Shown: positions 14,576 to 26,988, numbered from the stretch's first letter. The stretch: DNA of 64,000 bases from Zonotrichia leucophrys gambelii (GCF_028769735.1 NC_088169.1:46095229-46159228), one strand, 5' to 3'. Made by a program: numbers and translations. Notes: a model not told the origin generated them from the sequence alone.

Positions 14576-14953
14576 TGTCACATGCATGTTTTATGAAAAA
14601 TTCTTTTGTTAGAATTTTTCTCTCCTGAGAAGCCTCAGGAACAAAATGTAAACAATAGTTATCTGCTGCTGTGGAATGCAACAGGTGTGTCTTTGACTGG
14701 TCCATGTTGGCTGTTTCTAATTAATGGCCAATCACAGTCAGCTGGCTCAAACTCTCTGAGAGTCACGTGCTTTTGCTATTCATTCCATTCCTTTCCTTTG
14801 CTTGCAAGCTTTCTGATGAAATCCTTTCTTCTATTCTTTTAGTGTAGTTTCAATATAATATATATATCAAAAAATAGTAAATCAGCCTTCTAAACATGGA
14901 GTCAACATTCTCGTCTCTTCCCTGGTCCTGGAACCCCTGTGAACACCACCACA
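14576..14953 (+). mobile_element. Solo LTR of a passerine endogenous retrovirus (TguLTR5-like)
   Basis: A 378-bp element beginning TGTCA and ending CACCACA, so it has the TG...CA ends of a retroviral LTR. Inside, in plus orientation, are a U3 with a CCAATCA-type box near 14,728, a TATA-like AT-rich stretch around 14,855-14,866, and an AATC-type polyadenylation region before CAGCCTTCT at about 14,880-14,892. The U5-like end runs from there to 14,953. I recognise the sequence from memory as a family abundant in finch-like birds. No gag, pol or env sequence follows and the flanks carry a perfect 6-bp duplication, so this is a solo LTR left by LTR-LTR recombination. The ERVK assignment rests on the 6-bp duplication. 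The family name is from memory. Confidence 0.88.
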
Positions 14954-14959
14954 GTCCTG
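14954..14959. repeat. Target-site duplication, right copy
   Basis: GTCCTG is identical to the six bases left of the LTR. This fixes both element boundaries to the base. Confidence 0.85.
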
Positions 14960-16224
14960 GGGATAGGAACATCTCTGCAGGCAGCAGATAGATGAGGTTG
15001 TGGCAGGAAGAGAGAGCTCCATCTCCTGTCCCTAAGTATGAAGATGACCTCTCTAAAGATACCTGATATGGCAATTATTAACACCAGAGCCCCACAATTC
15101 AGCACCCTTTGTCCTTGACAACCAGCCTCTTATTGCAGGTGGAATTTAACTCACCCAGGCTGTTGGACTGAGACCATTCTGATTCATATAGTCCTGGTTG
15201 AAGGCTGCACAATGCACACAAAGCTGGTACATTTATTTTTAGTCCCTGTCCAACCAACCACTAGAGAAATGTGCGCAGATGACAAGTTGCTTCATAACAA
15301 TGATTCCACGGGGAAAATGAAAAACAAATTTTATTTGTTTCACATGGTGTTCCACACTTGTATGTATGTTTTTGGCAAATTTAGGTTAGCAGCATTTAGA
15401 ATAGAAGACAATGTTTAATAAAATTTGACATTACAATCTTAAAAGCAAAATTTAGAGACTTTCAGCAAGTGCAAATAAGTTTATTTTCTTATATGATCAC
15501 CCTATTTTAACTGGAAGTTTCCTTCTCTAGAACTTTCCCATTGTTTATATCTTTAGCATTAAGTCAATATTTTTTTTAATCAAAGCAAATCTCTTAACAA
15601 TTCTTAATATCTAAATACAGAGCTGAAGAGAATACAAAAACACTTGCCCCTTTGCACTGTCTCAATATCGTGACAAACAGTTGAGTATGCCTTTCTGATT
15701 TCCAGACACTGTGGTCTCTCAAATGTCTGTTAGAAGTGTGGGACTAATGATGGTCTCAAAGATGATGTAAAACAGCAACTACAACTGATCTAAGCCCTGT
15801 GTTTTAAATGAAAACAGCAGCAGAAGCAGCTCTGTTCAGGCTGTGGCTTGCATGCCATTCATGTTATACATAAGTTTAGGGATTCTTGCCTTACATGTTT
15901 CATGTTCTGCTCAGTCATATTATTCAAAAACTAGTATAACATTAAAAAAAAACTCAAAAAACCCTACCACCAACAACAAAATAAAACCAATAATCCATAA
16001 GTATTGAAGTACAATGTACTTTTTTTTCCTTTTGTTCCCAGAATTGTTGTCTATCATTTAAAAGGTTTATCTTTTGTAGTCTGGATGAGTTTGACTTCAC
16101 TAGTTACTGATTCTTGTGATGATCTGAAAATTAAATTCACTAGCCCTTGCAACATTAAGATTGCTTTTTCATTTTGGAATGTTTGCAGTAGCCAAATGAG
16201 TCCCTGACTTCAAGAGTTATGAGT
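14960..16224. other. Non-coding sequence beside the LTR, GC-richer at its start
   Basis: The first 250 bases are GC-richer than the surroundings but lie outside the target duplication, so they belong to the host flank and not to the retrovirus. On the minus strand, 15,155-15,204 is an open stretch ending in a good donor (GCCTGG then GTGAGT) but with a weak acceptor. I do not call it an exon. The rest is AT-rich with no recognised feature. Confidence 0.5.
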
Positions 16225-16270
16225 GAAATTTGGCAGCCTATGATGTGCAGGAGGTCACATTAGATTAAGG
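16225..16270 (+). mobile_element. Old CR1/L3-type 3' end scrap
   Basis: The stretch around GTGCAGGAGGTCACATTAGA resembles the 3' UTR end of older CR1/L3-type LINEs, in which a GCAGGAGGTCAGACTAGATGA-like string precedes the tail. Only about 25-45 bases are recognisable and the tail itself is lost, so the call is tentative. Confidence 0.35.
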
Positions 16271-16681
16271 TTTTGTAACCTTTAATTATACAGGTGTCAT
16301 CCATTAAGTAGGATTAAGGATTGCAATTGTGCTCTTCTGCAGAAAAGTGTTAGAAAAAATTATGAAAGAATTATTCTTTTATTTTCTTTGGGTGCGATCA
16401 AACATATCTACTTCTGGGTGGGTCCTTTCAGCCTCTTTTATGTTTGGTGGAGACATGAAAACTCTTCATTACACTGATAATATAAAGAAGTTGGGAATTG
16501 TCTCAGAACCAGGCTCCACTTGGTCACACTGGCTCTGCACTTTTGCACCTAGTAACTTTCTTGTACAGTCAGCGTTTACACAAGTATAATACACAAAATT
16601 GATTACTGAAATACTTTGCAAGTTAGATATGTTAGATATACAACAGCTGAATATTTTTTTTAAGCCCTGCTGTCAACTTAC

Positions 16682-16790
16682 GTTTCCATCATGGGTCCAG
16701 TAGCCGTGGCCATCACAGGTCATTGGGTACTGTGCTTCTTGTTGAGGAGACTCAGAGATCCCTCACCTGGACTGCACAGTTTCCATTTAA
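16682..16790 (-). other. Segment with strong splice signals (possible non-coding exon)
   Basis: On the minus strand the segment is preceded by a pyrimidine tract ending TCTTCTCTTTAG and followed by GTAAGT, a consensus donor. A second good donor (CAG then GTGAGG) lies inside, just left of 16,767. All three frames of the full 109-base segment contain stops, so as one exon it would be non-coding, for example in a lncRNA. Two shorter readings stay open: 16,767-16,790 (8 codons) and 16,682-16,729 (16 codons). The 37-base gap between them is too short for an intron, so they could only be alternatives. The block is GC-richer than its surroundings. RNA evidence is lacking and pseudo-exons are common in introns. 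Confidence 0.25.
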
Positions 16791-18836
16791 CTAAAGAGAA
16801 GACCTTAAATTAGGAGTCTGTCACACCTCACCATGTATACTGCACCGATTATTTGCAAACTTCATTTTGTGTCAGAAAAATAGAAAATAAAATAGTTCAA
16901 AGTAATTGAAAATAATTTAAACAAAGGAAAGATTTTCATTCACTCTTACAAAAGACTTCTTCAGTAAGACACAATATCAAATGCCAAGGATCTGGCCTTA
17001 GAGGAATTTTACAAATTCAGATTTGCTGAGAAGAAAAATACAATATACCATCTACCCTTTTAATGGAGGGGATTGAGGGGCTTTGCACCTTGAAATGCCA
17101 TTTGAAAAAAAAATAATGGCAGAAAATTAAGACCATTGTGTTAACATATTTTTGTTGTTTCTCATGAAAATATGCATATTTAAAATGTTTACATCATATA
17201 TATGTTTTTAGAAATTCAGTACTCATTTATCTTCAAAGTCACACTGGATGTAATTTTACTCCTGCGAGAAAAAATGTAGATAGTTTAGAAGAATCTGCCA
17301 TACTGCCATTTATATTTCAGTCAAGTTTCTCTTATATCCTTCCCCCAACATCATTACCTTTGATACTTGCGATAAATAAGTTCCTCCTGAAGAGCAGTGA
17401 TTCACAGAAGTCTTATGAGTTAGAGAACATCAAATTTTAAAATTACTAATGCAATATTTTCTTTAGCAACAAGTATAAGTTGCTAAAGTGATAATTTTAT
17501 GAATCTGAATTGCATAACATTGACACAGGGACTGCATGTGATGAGAAGCCTTCCTTTTCTCCTAAGGATCTATTACCTACTAAAATTCCTCTGCATAAAG
17601 GAGGAATTTGGACTTGAGGAAAACATCATTAAGCAGATCTGTGGATCTTTTAAATTAGTACATGACAGCACAATTAATCCTTCTGGTTTGGGTGCACATT
17701 CTGCCTTTTCTGCCCTTGCATGTTCATTTGACGATATTATAAATGAATAGAAAAAGGATCAAAAAACTTCAATGGCTGTAATATGAGGACCATGTGTACA
17801 TTTTATTTTCATTTGAGTAGGAAAAAACAAAAAGCTTTTCTTTGATTTGCAGTAATAAACTTTGCCAGACAGACCATGAAGAGTAAACAGGCAATCTGCA
17901 GTCAAGCATGCAGTTGCCCTTCTATAGGGTCATGTGCTGAAGTTATGAAAAGAACAATTACTTACTCCTCAGGGAATCTTGTTCAAGATATTATAATCAG
18001 GAGGAAGATTGAGAAGAAATAAACGTAATCAATGCATGCAGGTTTTGATTAAAATGTCAAGAGTATGTATATCACTTGATGTTTGTTTTTTTCATATTCT
18101 CAGGTAAGACTAGGAAAGATGGATCTATTTGAAGTATCTTTCAGTTTTATTCCCATCCAGAGAACACAGTATCTCAAAAGAAAGAATAAAGTCTGAGGGG
18201 ACATTGTCATCTCAAATTTTATTTTAAAGAGCACCTCAGGGCTTACTTGAAAGGTCCTTGTTCAGAAGTCACCAACAACAACCTACCTCATGCATAAGAG
18301 GTGGGATTAGGGGCCCTGAATATCAGAGAAGCTATGTTCCACAAATTAGAAATAGGATACTTCATGGCTATGTCAATGTCAATATATCAACATATCCTGG
18401 GGACTAAAACTAGTGGATCTGTAGCAAGGAATTGTTGATGCTAAAAATCTCACTTGACAGAAGGTAAAAAGTTCAAGTCTCATACTTTACTTCCTTTTCT
18501 TTTCTTTTTTTCTTTTTTTTTACACAAATTTGTCTGATGCCCATTTGAAACCAAACTTCATCCAAATGTCATCCAAATGAAATTCTGTTATTTTGTTCTG
18601 AAGCGACTCCACATTATGCTCTGATCTAAAAATATGTTATATGGAGGTGCACCATAACACCTGCAGGGGCCTAAACTCTTGGAGGGCCACAATCCAAGAT
18701 CATGCTGCAGGTTAATAACTGAAATAAAGGAGATTTCCATGCGGGCTGGGGCTCATCTGGCCTTAATTCCATCTGTAGCCTGGTGGCTAATGCTATATCG
18801 TATCTAGGTAAAACTGTTCTGGCAGCAATTATAGTA
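16791..18836. other. Unique AT-rich non-coding sequence
   Basis: No gene or repeat family recognised. A good plus-strand acceptor (pyrimidine tract ending at 18,100) is followed by an open stretch to a stop near 18,196, but no donor or family match supports an exon. A CT-rich tract lies near 18,490-18,522. Confidence 0.5.
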
Positions 18837-18920
18837 AGAATCATAGGAATTTTTGCTGGATGGGACCTTTGAACTTCGTGTTATGAGCCAAGTCTTAACC
18901 CCTAGACCACTGTGGTAGTA
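18837..18920 (-). mobile_element. Degraded tRNA-derived SINE with CR1-like tail
   Basis: Read on the minus strand, the element has an A-box/D-arm-like string TGGTCTAGGGGTTAAG and an anticodon-loop-like GGCTCATAAC. A shortened T-arm/B-box region (GTTCAAAGGTCCC) comes next. It ends in CATCCAGC...CCTATGATTCT, which resembles the avian CR1 3' terminus with its ATTCTATG-type octamer. A tRNA head joined to a CR1 tail is the architecture of CR1-mobilised bird SINEs such as TguSINE1, which has a tRNA-Ile head. This copy is short and decayed, and its CAT loop would also fit tRNA-Met. It is not a functional tRNA gene because the stems do not pair properly. Confidence 0.5.
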
Positions 18921-20725
18921 GCAGTCATGGTGTAAAATACTTTATACATGTGTTCAATTAGAGCACATATCTTCAGGCATATGATTCTGATAAAAGAACA
19001 CATGCAGTCATTCAAATTAGTGTCTAAAGCAGAAAAGAGAAGAATCAAGTAAAGCTTGGATTCCTTTACACTGCCTTAAGTAACAAGAGGATAAAAGGGG
19101 AGAGCTGTTCCCACTCAAGCTCCTGTACTTTTTATGTTGTTTAAGGTTATAGATGCAAAAGCTATATTATACTATGTAGCTATAAATTAATTCTCATGTA
19201 ATTATTATAGACTTACTTTAGTATCAAAATAGAAAATCAGAAATTCTTCATATGTCATTTATTTAATCTGGAAACAGCCATGACAAAAAAAAAAAATTCA
19301 AATTTTGGTATCCAAGGAAGTGACCAGTGGGATACAAGCAACTTTCCACTTAGTTTTATTAAGAGTATTTTTCTGAAGTAAACTGTGACAAAGTCAGTGG
19401 AAAGCACTCAGTCAGCCATGCAGATACATTATACTCCTCCTGGATGCTTGGCTGGCCAGGATAAAGCAGTGCAGAGCTTGCACTCCTCATTCATCTGGTG
19501 TTTTGCAGCTTTGATTCTGTGTGCAAAGCAAAATGAGTGCCTCAGTGGAGCGAGGTCCCTGTCCTTTCACAGCTGACAGGCTGCCTGCATGCGTCCCTGG
19601 GGCTGCCAGCTGAATCTCCAGCAGGCAGCTTACACCTGCATGTCTCAGCCAAGCCCAGACAGAATATTTTGGTGCACTGAAGCCCCCTTGCTCTTCAGCC
19701 ACCTCAATCCAACATTAGTGAGAGCTCATTCATCCCTGTTGCTCACACAGTGAGACTCAGTAAGGTAAATTTCTGATGTGAGCTGCAACACATGATTTTC
19801 TGGGGAGGATGCAGCAGAAGTTGGCAACCCTTGTTCTAGCATCACCCTATTTCCAAGCCCACACACTTGCAGGAAGTGCCATCCTTGCCTCATAAGGGAT
19901 ATTTCATCTCTTCATGTGGTGTGTGTATCCTCACATCGTTTCTAGACTGTAACCACAAATTTCACCAAAGACTTCTAGATCAGTCATATTTTATCCTGTA
20001 GAAGCTCCAATCTCTTCCTATGCTGAATGTATTTTTTTTTTTAATACTGATAAATTCCTCAGAAAAACACAGGAAAATGGAAGAAGGAGAAAACAAATGT
20101 CCACACATTTAGAACTAAAGAAATGAATATACAAGAGCAAAGGAGGAAGAAAAGAAAACCTAAATTTCTTATAAACCACACTCCTTATGTTTGTGAGAAG
20201 AACTGTCCTAGCACCATTACTCAAGTTGTACAGAGAGATTAATGTGGCTCAAATATTAATGAAAAAAATATTATAAACTACTAGGAAGATAAGTCAACAA
20301 GGAAAAACTATAATATATATGAAAAACACCTTATGAGGTTCTGAGCCACTGACAACTGAAAAATGACCTTGATTGCTTATGGATTAGAAACCTAAGAAAA
20401 AGTACAAGGTGTACCCCACAAGCTACAAAATTATGTAATAGAACAATAAGATCAGACTCTTTAATCATTCATAATGCTCTATAAAATTTCAATTTGGTGA
20501 ACTTCCATTCTTGTGTTAAGAACAGAGATTTGAAAGCATTCAGATACAAAACAATGTTTTAAGTTAACAAAGCACATTCCGAACCAGAAAAATCTTTATC
20601 TTGAGGAGCGTCTTGAGAAATGAAGCACTGATATAAAAGGATCAGATAAATATTGTAAGATACTCATAATTAAAAAGACATTGAGGGACTGTGTTTGAAC
20701 ATGTCTTAGTTGCCACAATGAACAT

Positions 20726-20751
20726 TTTGAGGAACTGATTAGTTCCTCAAA
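20726..20751. repeat. 11-bp stem with 4-base loop
   Basis: TTTGAGGAACT and AGTTCCTCAAA are perfect reverse complements around a GATT loop. Transcription from either strand would give a compact hairpin. No miRNA-length stem is present. Confidence 0.8.
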
Positions 20752-22054
20752 CTAATATTACATTTGTGATAACATTAAGGGCACATTAAGTGCACATATA
20801 TAAATATGCATATACATGTAATACATAAAGAGGCATGAATACACATGCATGCTATACATGCATACATGCATATAGGAAATTGAGAACAAGAAATTTATCA
20901 TTTTAAGTCACTGCTAGAAATAACTTCAGAAAATTAATAAGGGAAGAGAAAATGTAGGGAGCAAGCACTAACAAAGATATTGGTAAAATTTTCAAGATGA
21001 ACATTTAACTTTAAATATATACTATATTTTTAGATTCACATATATAAAATATGAATTTTCTATTAACTGCTTGAGGGGAAAAAGTCAAGTGAACGTCATG
21101 TCACGTGATGAGGATTTTTCCACTTTTTCCCTATTAAGAGGCCAATAAGGGGCATTTATTAATATTAAAACTGCAATGCTATCAAATCTAGATAATATGC
21201 TTTAGACAATTTTAAAAGAGCTAGCTGCTGGAAGCTTTAGAAGATAAAGGTCAATTTCCACTAAGTGTCTGGAACTGACGAAATTACAATTGCCTGAGAG
21301 AAAACCAGTATGGTGCCAATATCTAAAAACCATGAATAGGGTAGTTTACATCATTAAATACTCATAAATTAAGTCAGTTAGGCCATTAGAGTTCTGCCAG
21401 TGATCCCAGAATTACGGCAGAACTGCTACAAAACTTGGTTTTCTCTCTCTTCAATATTTTCTTTTCACCAAGGCCTAAAGTTTTTTGGTAGAAGTAATTA
21501 AATTATGTACTATTTAAAATATTTAAAAGTAATAGTTTAAGGAAATTATTTGTGTTAGTGATTTGATGGTGGATGAATAAGTTCTTCAAAATACATATTA
21601 TCATGCAGGGTGCATTATGCATCAGGCTTTATATAGATATGACTTGTTAAAATACACTTTCAGTAAGTGATGTCACACAATCTGCAGTTCTTAGTCTGCC
21701 TCCAAAGTTTAACCTTTTCATCATTTACACAGACTGAAAACTGTCAGTGGTGAAATTAGCAGATGACTCTCGTTAAGTGGCAAATCTGTCATGCTTTTCA
21801 TGACAAAATACACACTATTAGAAGGAATTTACTCTACTATGGTCTAAAATAAAGTTCTGCATCCTAAAGGGAAGAATGCAGATGATGGATGGGAAAGGAT
21901 ATCTCAGAGAGTAATCCTATCAAAGGTATAAAATACTGATAACCAATGAGACAAGGACTGCTGTCTATCTTCTAGACTAAGACATGGAAAAAACTCACAA
22001 TTTCAGATTGATAAATGAAAACACTAGCAAAAATATTGCTAAAGTCATAATCTC

Positions 22055-22071
22055 TTTTTTTTTTTTTTTTT
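22055..22071. repeat. T17 homopolymer
   Basis: Seventeen consecutive T. No retroposed gene was recognised on the adjacent left side (minus-strand poly-A reading), so it is listed as a simple repeat. Confidence 0.9.
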
Positions 22072-25000
22072 CCCTTGTGTAGGAGAGCTTTAGATTTGCT
22101 CTTCTGTTGGGTAACCAAGACAGCCAATCAAACTAGAAATCTAAGAAAGGACTGTTGTTATCTTGGCTACACAGACAAGTTAGTGAAAGCTTCTTTGCCA
22201 CGCATTTGATGCAGTAATGTTTTCAAGACAGTGAAACAAACAAACCCAGAAAATTGGGAAGAGAGTAGGCTCACATTCAGAATTAACTCAGAGCAAATGT
22301 TGACAAGGGAGTTAATCCAGGTGACAAAAACTAAAGAGCTTGAATCATTATTGACTGCTGGGTCTGCCATGGGCACTTTGCCCAGACAGTAAGCCAGAGA
22401 CAGGTAATAAGATGGAGCTGATAAGTATATGGTCTGACTCAAACATCTTTGGACTGGATTTAATTTTAGAAATAATCCTGAAAAGAATTTTGAATGTTGT
22501 TTAAGAATGATTTTTTTGTAAATAGGCTAAATATAATTTCGGTTTGTTATACTGGCAATAAAACCCACAACAGAAGTTAGTTATCTGTGGATTTTCAGCT
22601 AAGAAAAGAGAAAAAAAGAAAAGATATATCAGAAAAGAGGCATCAAAGTTATTTGAACCATAAATTGTGTTATAATGCTTCAAAATTTTTTTATCACAGA
22701 TTAGTAGCTAGATACTCTGAATGCTTTTGCTTTACAGATACAAAGAACAGGTCCTTGTAACTTTCAAATACTGTTACATTGCTGCTGTGCTTACCATTTG
22801 GAAAAAAATTTACGTTGCTCCATGTTGTAGCTGCATTCATTATACCTTCAGGAAACCTAGCAGGATTATTAGAAGAGAGCAGTACACTTAACTTGTATTG
22901 TCTTCCTGCAGCTTCACTTACAAATGTAGACTGATCATTGCTTTATATTACACTTCCTTTTTGTACTCGGAGTTCACATCACAAGTCAGAATGTTCCATA
23001 CACCATTGAAGTGCTAATATATCCATTAAACTAACATTCATTTCCTGATTTACTGCTCAGTACTAGGGTTGTCAGCCAGCAGCAAAACTACAGTTTAATA
23101 GTGTGGAAATAGAATGAAATCAATAACTAGAAAAGCCTCTGAATTTGTGAAGTCAACCTAAATCATGAATCAGTTATCTCAGATTTTCTGGCATAATTCA
23201 AATAGATTGTGCTAAGGCAGAGTGTGGTACCTGAGAATTTATGACAAGGTCATATCCCAGCCGTGTCAGGGACTTTCCAGCCCTGCCTAGGGCACTTGCA
23301 GAACACCGACCTTTAAAGCTTCTCCCTGTTTAAACTACTTATTGCCTGCGGTGTGAGAGGAAACAGAGAAGGGAGAACATGGAAGTGTGGGACAAAGGTC
23401 ACAGCTCTGGAGACTTCTAGTATGTGCTTTTGTTGGTTTTGCCAATTTATAGGAAAAAGCAATGAAAGCAAAAACATTACCTTATACAAGTAGTCATGAT
23501 CTCAGGAGCCATACCATTACCAGTGCAAATGTCAAACAGAACTTACTACTTGAAATTTTGCTGAAAAATATAATTTAAAAAGTATATCACTAAGTCTGTT
23601 CCTTCAACTCCTCATTTGTTTAGTAGTGACAGCACAGTCCATGCCAGCTCACTGAAGCATTTCTGGCTGTGATTACACTGCTGTTTCTTTCCTTAAAGAA
23701 TGTCCTTCCAGTGATAGATTCATTTTAAGATGACTTTTACAATGAAAGAGATGTAAAAAATATTAGCAGTATTTTTACCAAAGGAAAGCAGAAATATTTT
23801 TTGAATTTTATTCATGTATGAAGATTATCCTAATGCAGAAAAGACACAGCCCTTATTAAAAATCTCTAGTGTGATCACATTTGAAGTATTGCATGTTATT
23901 ACCTCATAATCAGAAAATTGTAATGTCTGGATCTCAATTCCAAAAGACTATGGAAAGACCTGGGTAACTACAGAAATGGAAAAGAGATGAAAAATACAGG
24001 AAAAATTAGGTCAAGTATGTATAATTTAGCTAAGGAATAATGATTAATGAAAATACAAGAATACATAGCAATTCAGAAATACGGTGAGATATTAAAACTT
24101 ATAAGCATGGATTATTTAGAGTACTTGAGGCATAGTCAAGTGGAACACAGTTAGCTGAATAAGCATGAACTGATAAGGCACCTTGCCACCAATTCCTGTT
24201 ACATGGATAATTCATTTCCCATAGGAAGTGTCTTTAATAGACTTGTGGTAGTACTTACGATTAAGAAATAATTGATCTTTGACAAAGGTTCTCCTTCTGT
24301 GTTCCATCCAGTCATTGAAAAGATCTATGGGCTCAAGCAGCTCTGCTCATTTACACCAGCAGAGAATTCAGACTTACTACCTGCATCACAAAGATAAGAA
24401 AGAAAGGAAGAGAATCATGATGCAGAGCATGGAAGGGATTTGTAGGGCAAAGTTCTGTTAAATGCTCAGAGTCAGACAGAAGGAGATAAACAGCATGGAC
24501 ACTCTAAAACAATATTGTTCTACTTCATTGCTTTACGTTATTTTAGAAGAGATCTTTGTTTCAATCTAGTCAATATCCCCTCTATAATTTCAGTTAGTGT
24601 TTTTGATACTCCTCATGAGTCCACTCTCCTCATCCTGAAAATTTAAAGCACATTTTTATCAGTCTACTTGTCTAATTCAAATGATGCCTCTAGTTTACAG
24701 TTATATTCCAAGTAGCTTCCAGATGTACAACATTAGTCTGAATAAGGGTTTCTGTTTTTAAACTGAAGCAGATACAATAAGAAATTTCATACAATTTTTT
24801 TTTTGTGTGCAATAAACATATTATGTTCAAAACCTTGCACGGCATTTAAAGCCTTCTATCTGAAAATACTTATTAAAAATATTAGAATTACGACTCTGAG
24901 TAGATTAATTATTTTTCTGTTTTGCATTACTCTGTAACATTTTGTTTGTGTTGGTGAATAAACATTAGCCATTTAGACTTCATGCAGAGCACCATTCCTT

Positions 25001-26265
25001 TCACAGAGAAATGCTGATAGTAGTTTTTATTGCAAAATACAGACATGACAATTTATTCATTTATAGTTATTTGAACCTGTAAAAAAAATTCTTAAAGAAA
25101 GTATATACACATATAACTGATAAATCATTTCAGTCCTACAAAAGGAGCATTCAAAGAAAATGAGACACTATATCCTCCGAAAATTTTATGTTACTTCTGC
25201 AGGAAATCAATCAGTCCCAAGTATGCTAAAAATAAACCATGAGTTATGACAGAGCCATTCACATCCTTACCACTTTACATGACCATATTTTCTAAGAGAT
25301 ATAGTTGGTATTTTCATGTTCATGTAGACACTCTTGGGAAGAAAGCCTTCTAGGAAAACCAAGAGTAAAAGAGGATTATTTCTCTTTTCAAGTCTTTTTG
25401 GAGTAAAAGACAGAGACATTTTATCAGAAAATTAAGACAAAAGATCACAGTATTGAACCTCTGCAATCTCCCTCTCCTCCCACAGTTCTTCCCTTGGTTG
25501 TGGCGCTCTCACTTTGGGTTCTGTAAGAATTTGTCCTTTGGCTTTACATCGTTACTGGTGTCAGCTACTGCCCTATAAGCCCATATCAACACTTCTAAGC
25601 TGACAATTCCCTTCACTTCAGAGAACATGCCTGGAGAGACCATTGAAATGTAAGTAGAATGAAAAATGGTACAATACTAAAAATTGACATAAGTTTAAAA
25701 AAAAGTCTATACCTGCTGAGAGCTTAATGGTGTCAGAGGATGGCTCATCACTCGGCAGGACTTGTCAGAGGCAATGCCAGGCAACAAGACGGAAAGCGTG
25801 AGGAAAGCAAGTAGGTGGCAACATGAAATTGCTGGAAATACAAGCCTCTATTTTTACTAGGGTTTTTTTTTTCCTTCTTCCTTTTTTAAACCCCTGAGAG
25901 CTCTAATGGCAATTCTTATGCACAAAATCCTCTCCCTCCGGCAAAACACACAGTGCAGTCCAAAACAGCAACACCCTCTTTAACCCTGGCAGAGTACACA
26001 TACTCAGTTACTCTGCTGATGAGAACAGTATATGAATTGCCTCTCTGAAACTAGCATCAGCACATTTTTAATTGCTTGTTTTTCAACTTCATTCTTTTGC
26101 TTGCTAAAATTTGTTTTAGAACAGTTGTAGAGTATGTAGGTACTAATTTTTAGCATTACCTTTTCTAGAATATGCACCATCATTCACCATCAAATCTCAG
26201 TCTCTTCCAGTAACTAGGAAGTACCAACATCCAAAAACTGTGATACCACACCTGTGAAATAGTGG

Positions 26266-26303
26266 CTCTAAATAATGAGTATGAATACTCTAAATAATGA
26301 GTA
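26266..26303. repeat. 22-bp imperfect tandem duplication
   Basis: CTCTAAATAATGAGTA occurs at 26,266 and again at 26,288, a period of 22 bases. It looks like a local slippage duplication. Confidence 0.8.
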
Positions 26304-26971
26304 ATCCATGTTAAAAGCATGAGTATGAGACCTTAAGTCTTTTAGAAAATATCAAATATTTTTTGTGGTCTCCACATAAATCTATTGCTGAAGACAAATT
26401 CTGTTTTTAAATATAACAACCTCTGACACAGACCTCTTGTAAACTGCACTAAACCATGTGAGCTGTTGTATGGTAGAGGAACAGGAAATTAACTAAAATT
26501 TATCTTCTCTTTTGATCTAAGTCAAGAGTTGAATTAAGCCACTGTATGTCATATATTAGAGGTTAGATTTGGAGAAAAATTTTAGACATCATCCCTTAAA
26601 ATATTGAGGTCAGGCTTAGAGAAGGCCTTCATAAATTTTCACTCATATTGGAATATTAAAAATCTACACTCATTCTAAGAATGAACAGCAGTAGGCTTTG
26701 AAAATGTGTCAGCTAAGAATGTGAGTAACTTAACTTTAGTATGCAAGGGGTTGCCAGGCCACTAGGAAACACATGGGCTGACGTCTCACTTGATTTGGGC
26801 TTCAACATCAACTTCAAGCCTAGTGATAGAGATTCATAGTCTGAATGGCCCTACTGATTAGACCAGGCAGAGAGCTGGAGATTTTCTGTAAGATTTTCCT
26901 AACCCTCAGGGTATTTAATCTTTTGGTTCCCACTTCCCAGAGCTTGCCTTCAATAACACCCTAGACTGGAG

Positions 26972-26988
26972 AAAAAAAAAAAAAAAAA
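26972..26988. repeat. A17 homopolymer
   Basis: Seventeen consecutive A, flanked by GGAG and GAAGAAAC. It lies just left of the broken protein-like frames at 27.0-27.9 kb. It is on the wrong side to be the poly-A tail of a plus-strand retrocopy. Confidence 0.9.

Noticed and set aside
15155..15204. 50-nt minus-strand exon ending in GTGAGT, peptide including FNQDYMNQNGLSPTAW
   Set aside because: The donor is good but the acceptor lacks a pyrimidine tract. Its phase does not fit the other minus-strand candidates in a simple chain.
14960..15210. Internal (gag-like) region of the endogenous retrovirus next to the LTR
   Set aside because: The exact GTCCTG duplication closes the element at 14,953, so this GC-richer stretch is host flank. 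No primer-binding site or viral frame is present.
18837..18920. Functional tRNA gene
   Set aside because: Acceptor and anticodon stems do not pair, the T-arm is shortened and a CR1-like tail follows. It is a SINE relic.
26972..26988. Poly-A tail of a retrocopy covering 27.0-27.9 kb
   Set aside because: The A run is on the left, whereas the protein-like frames are on the plus strand and would need the tail on the right.
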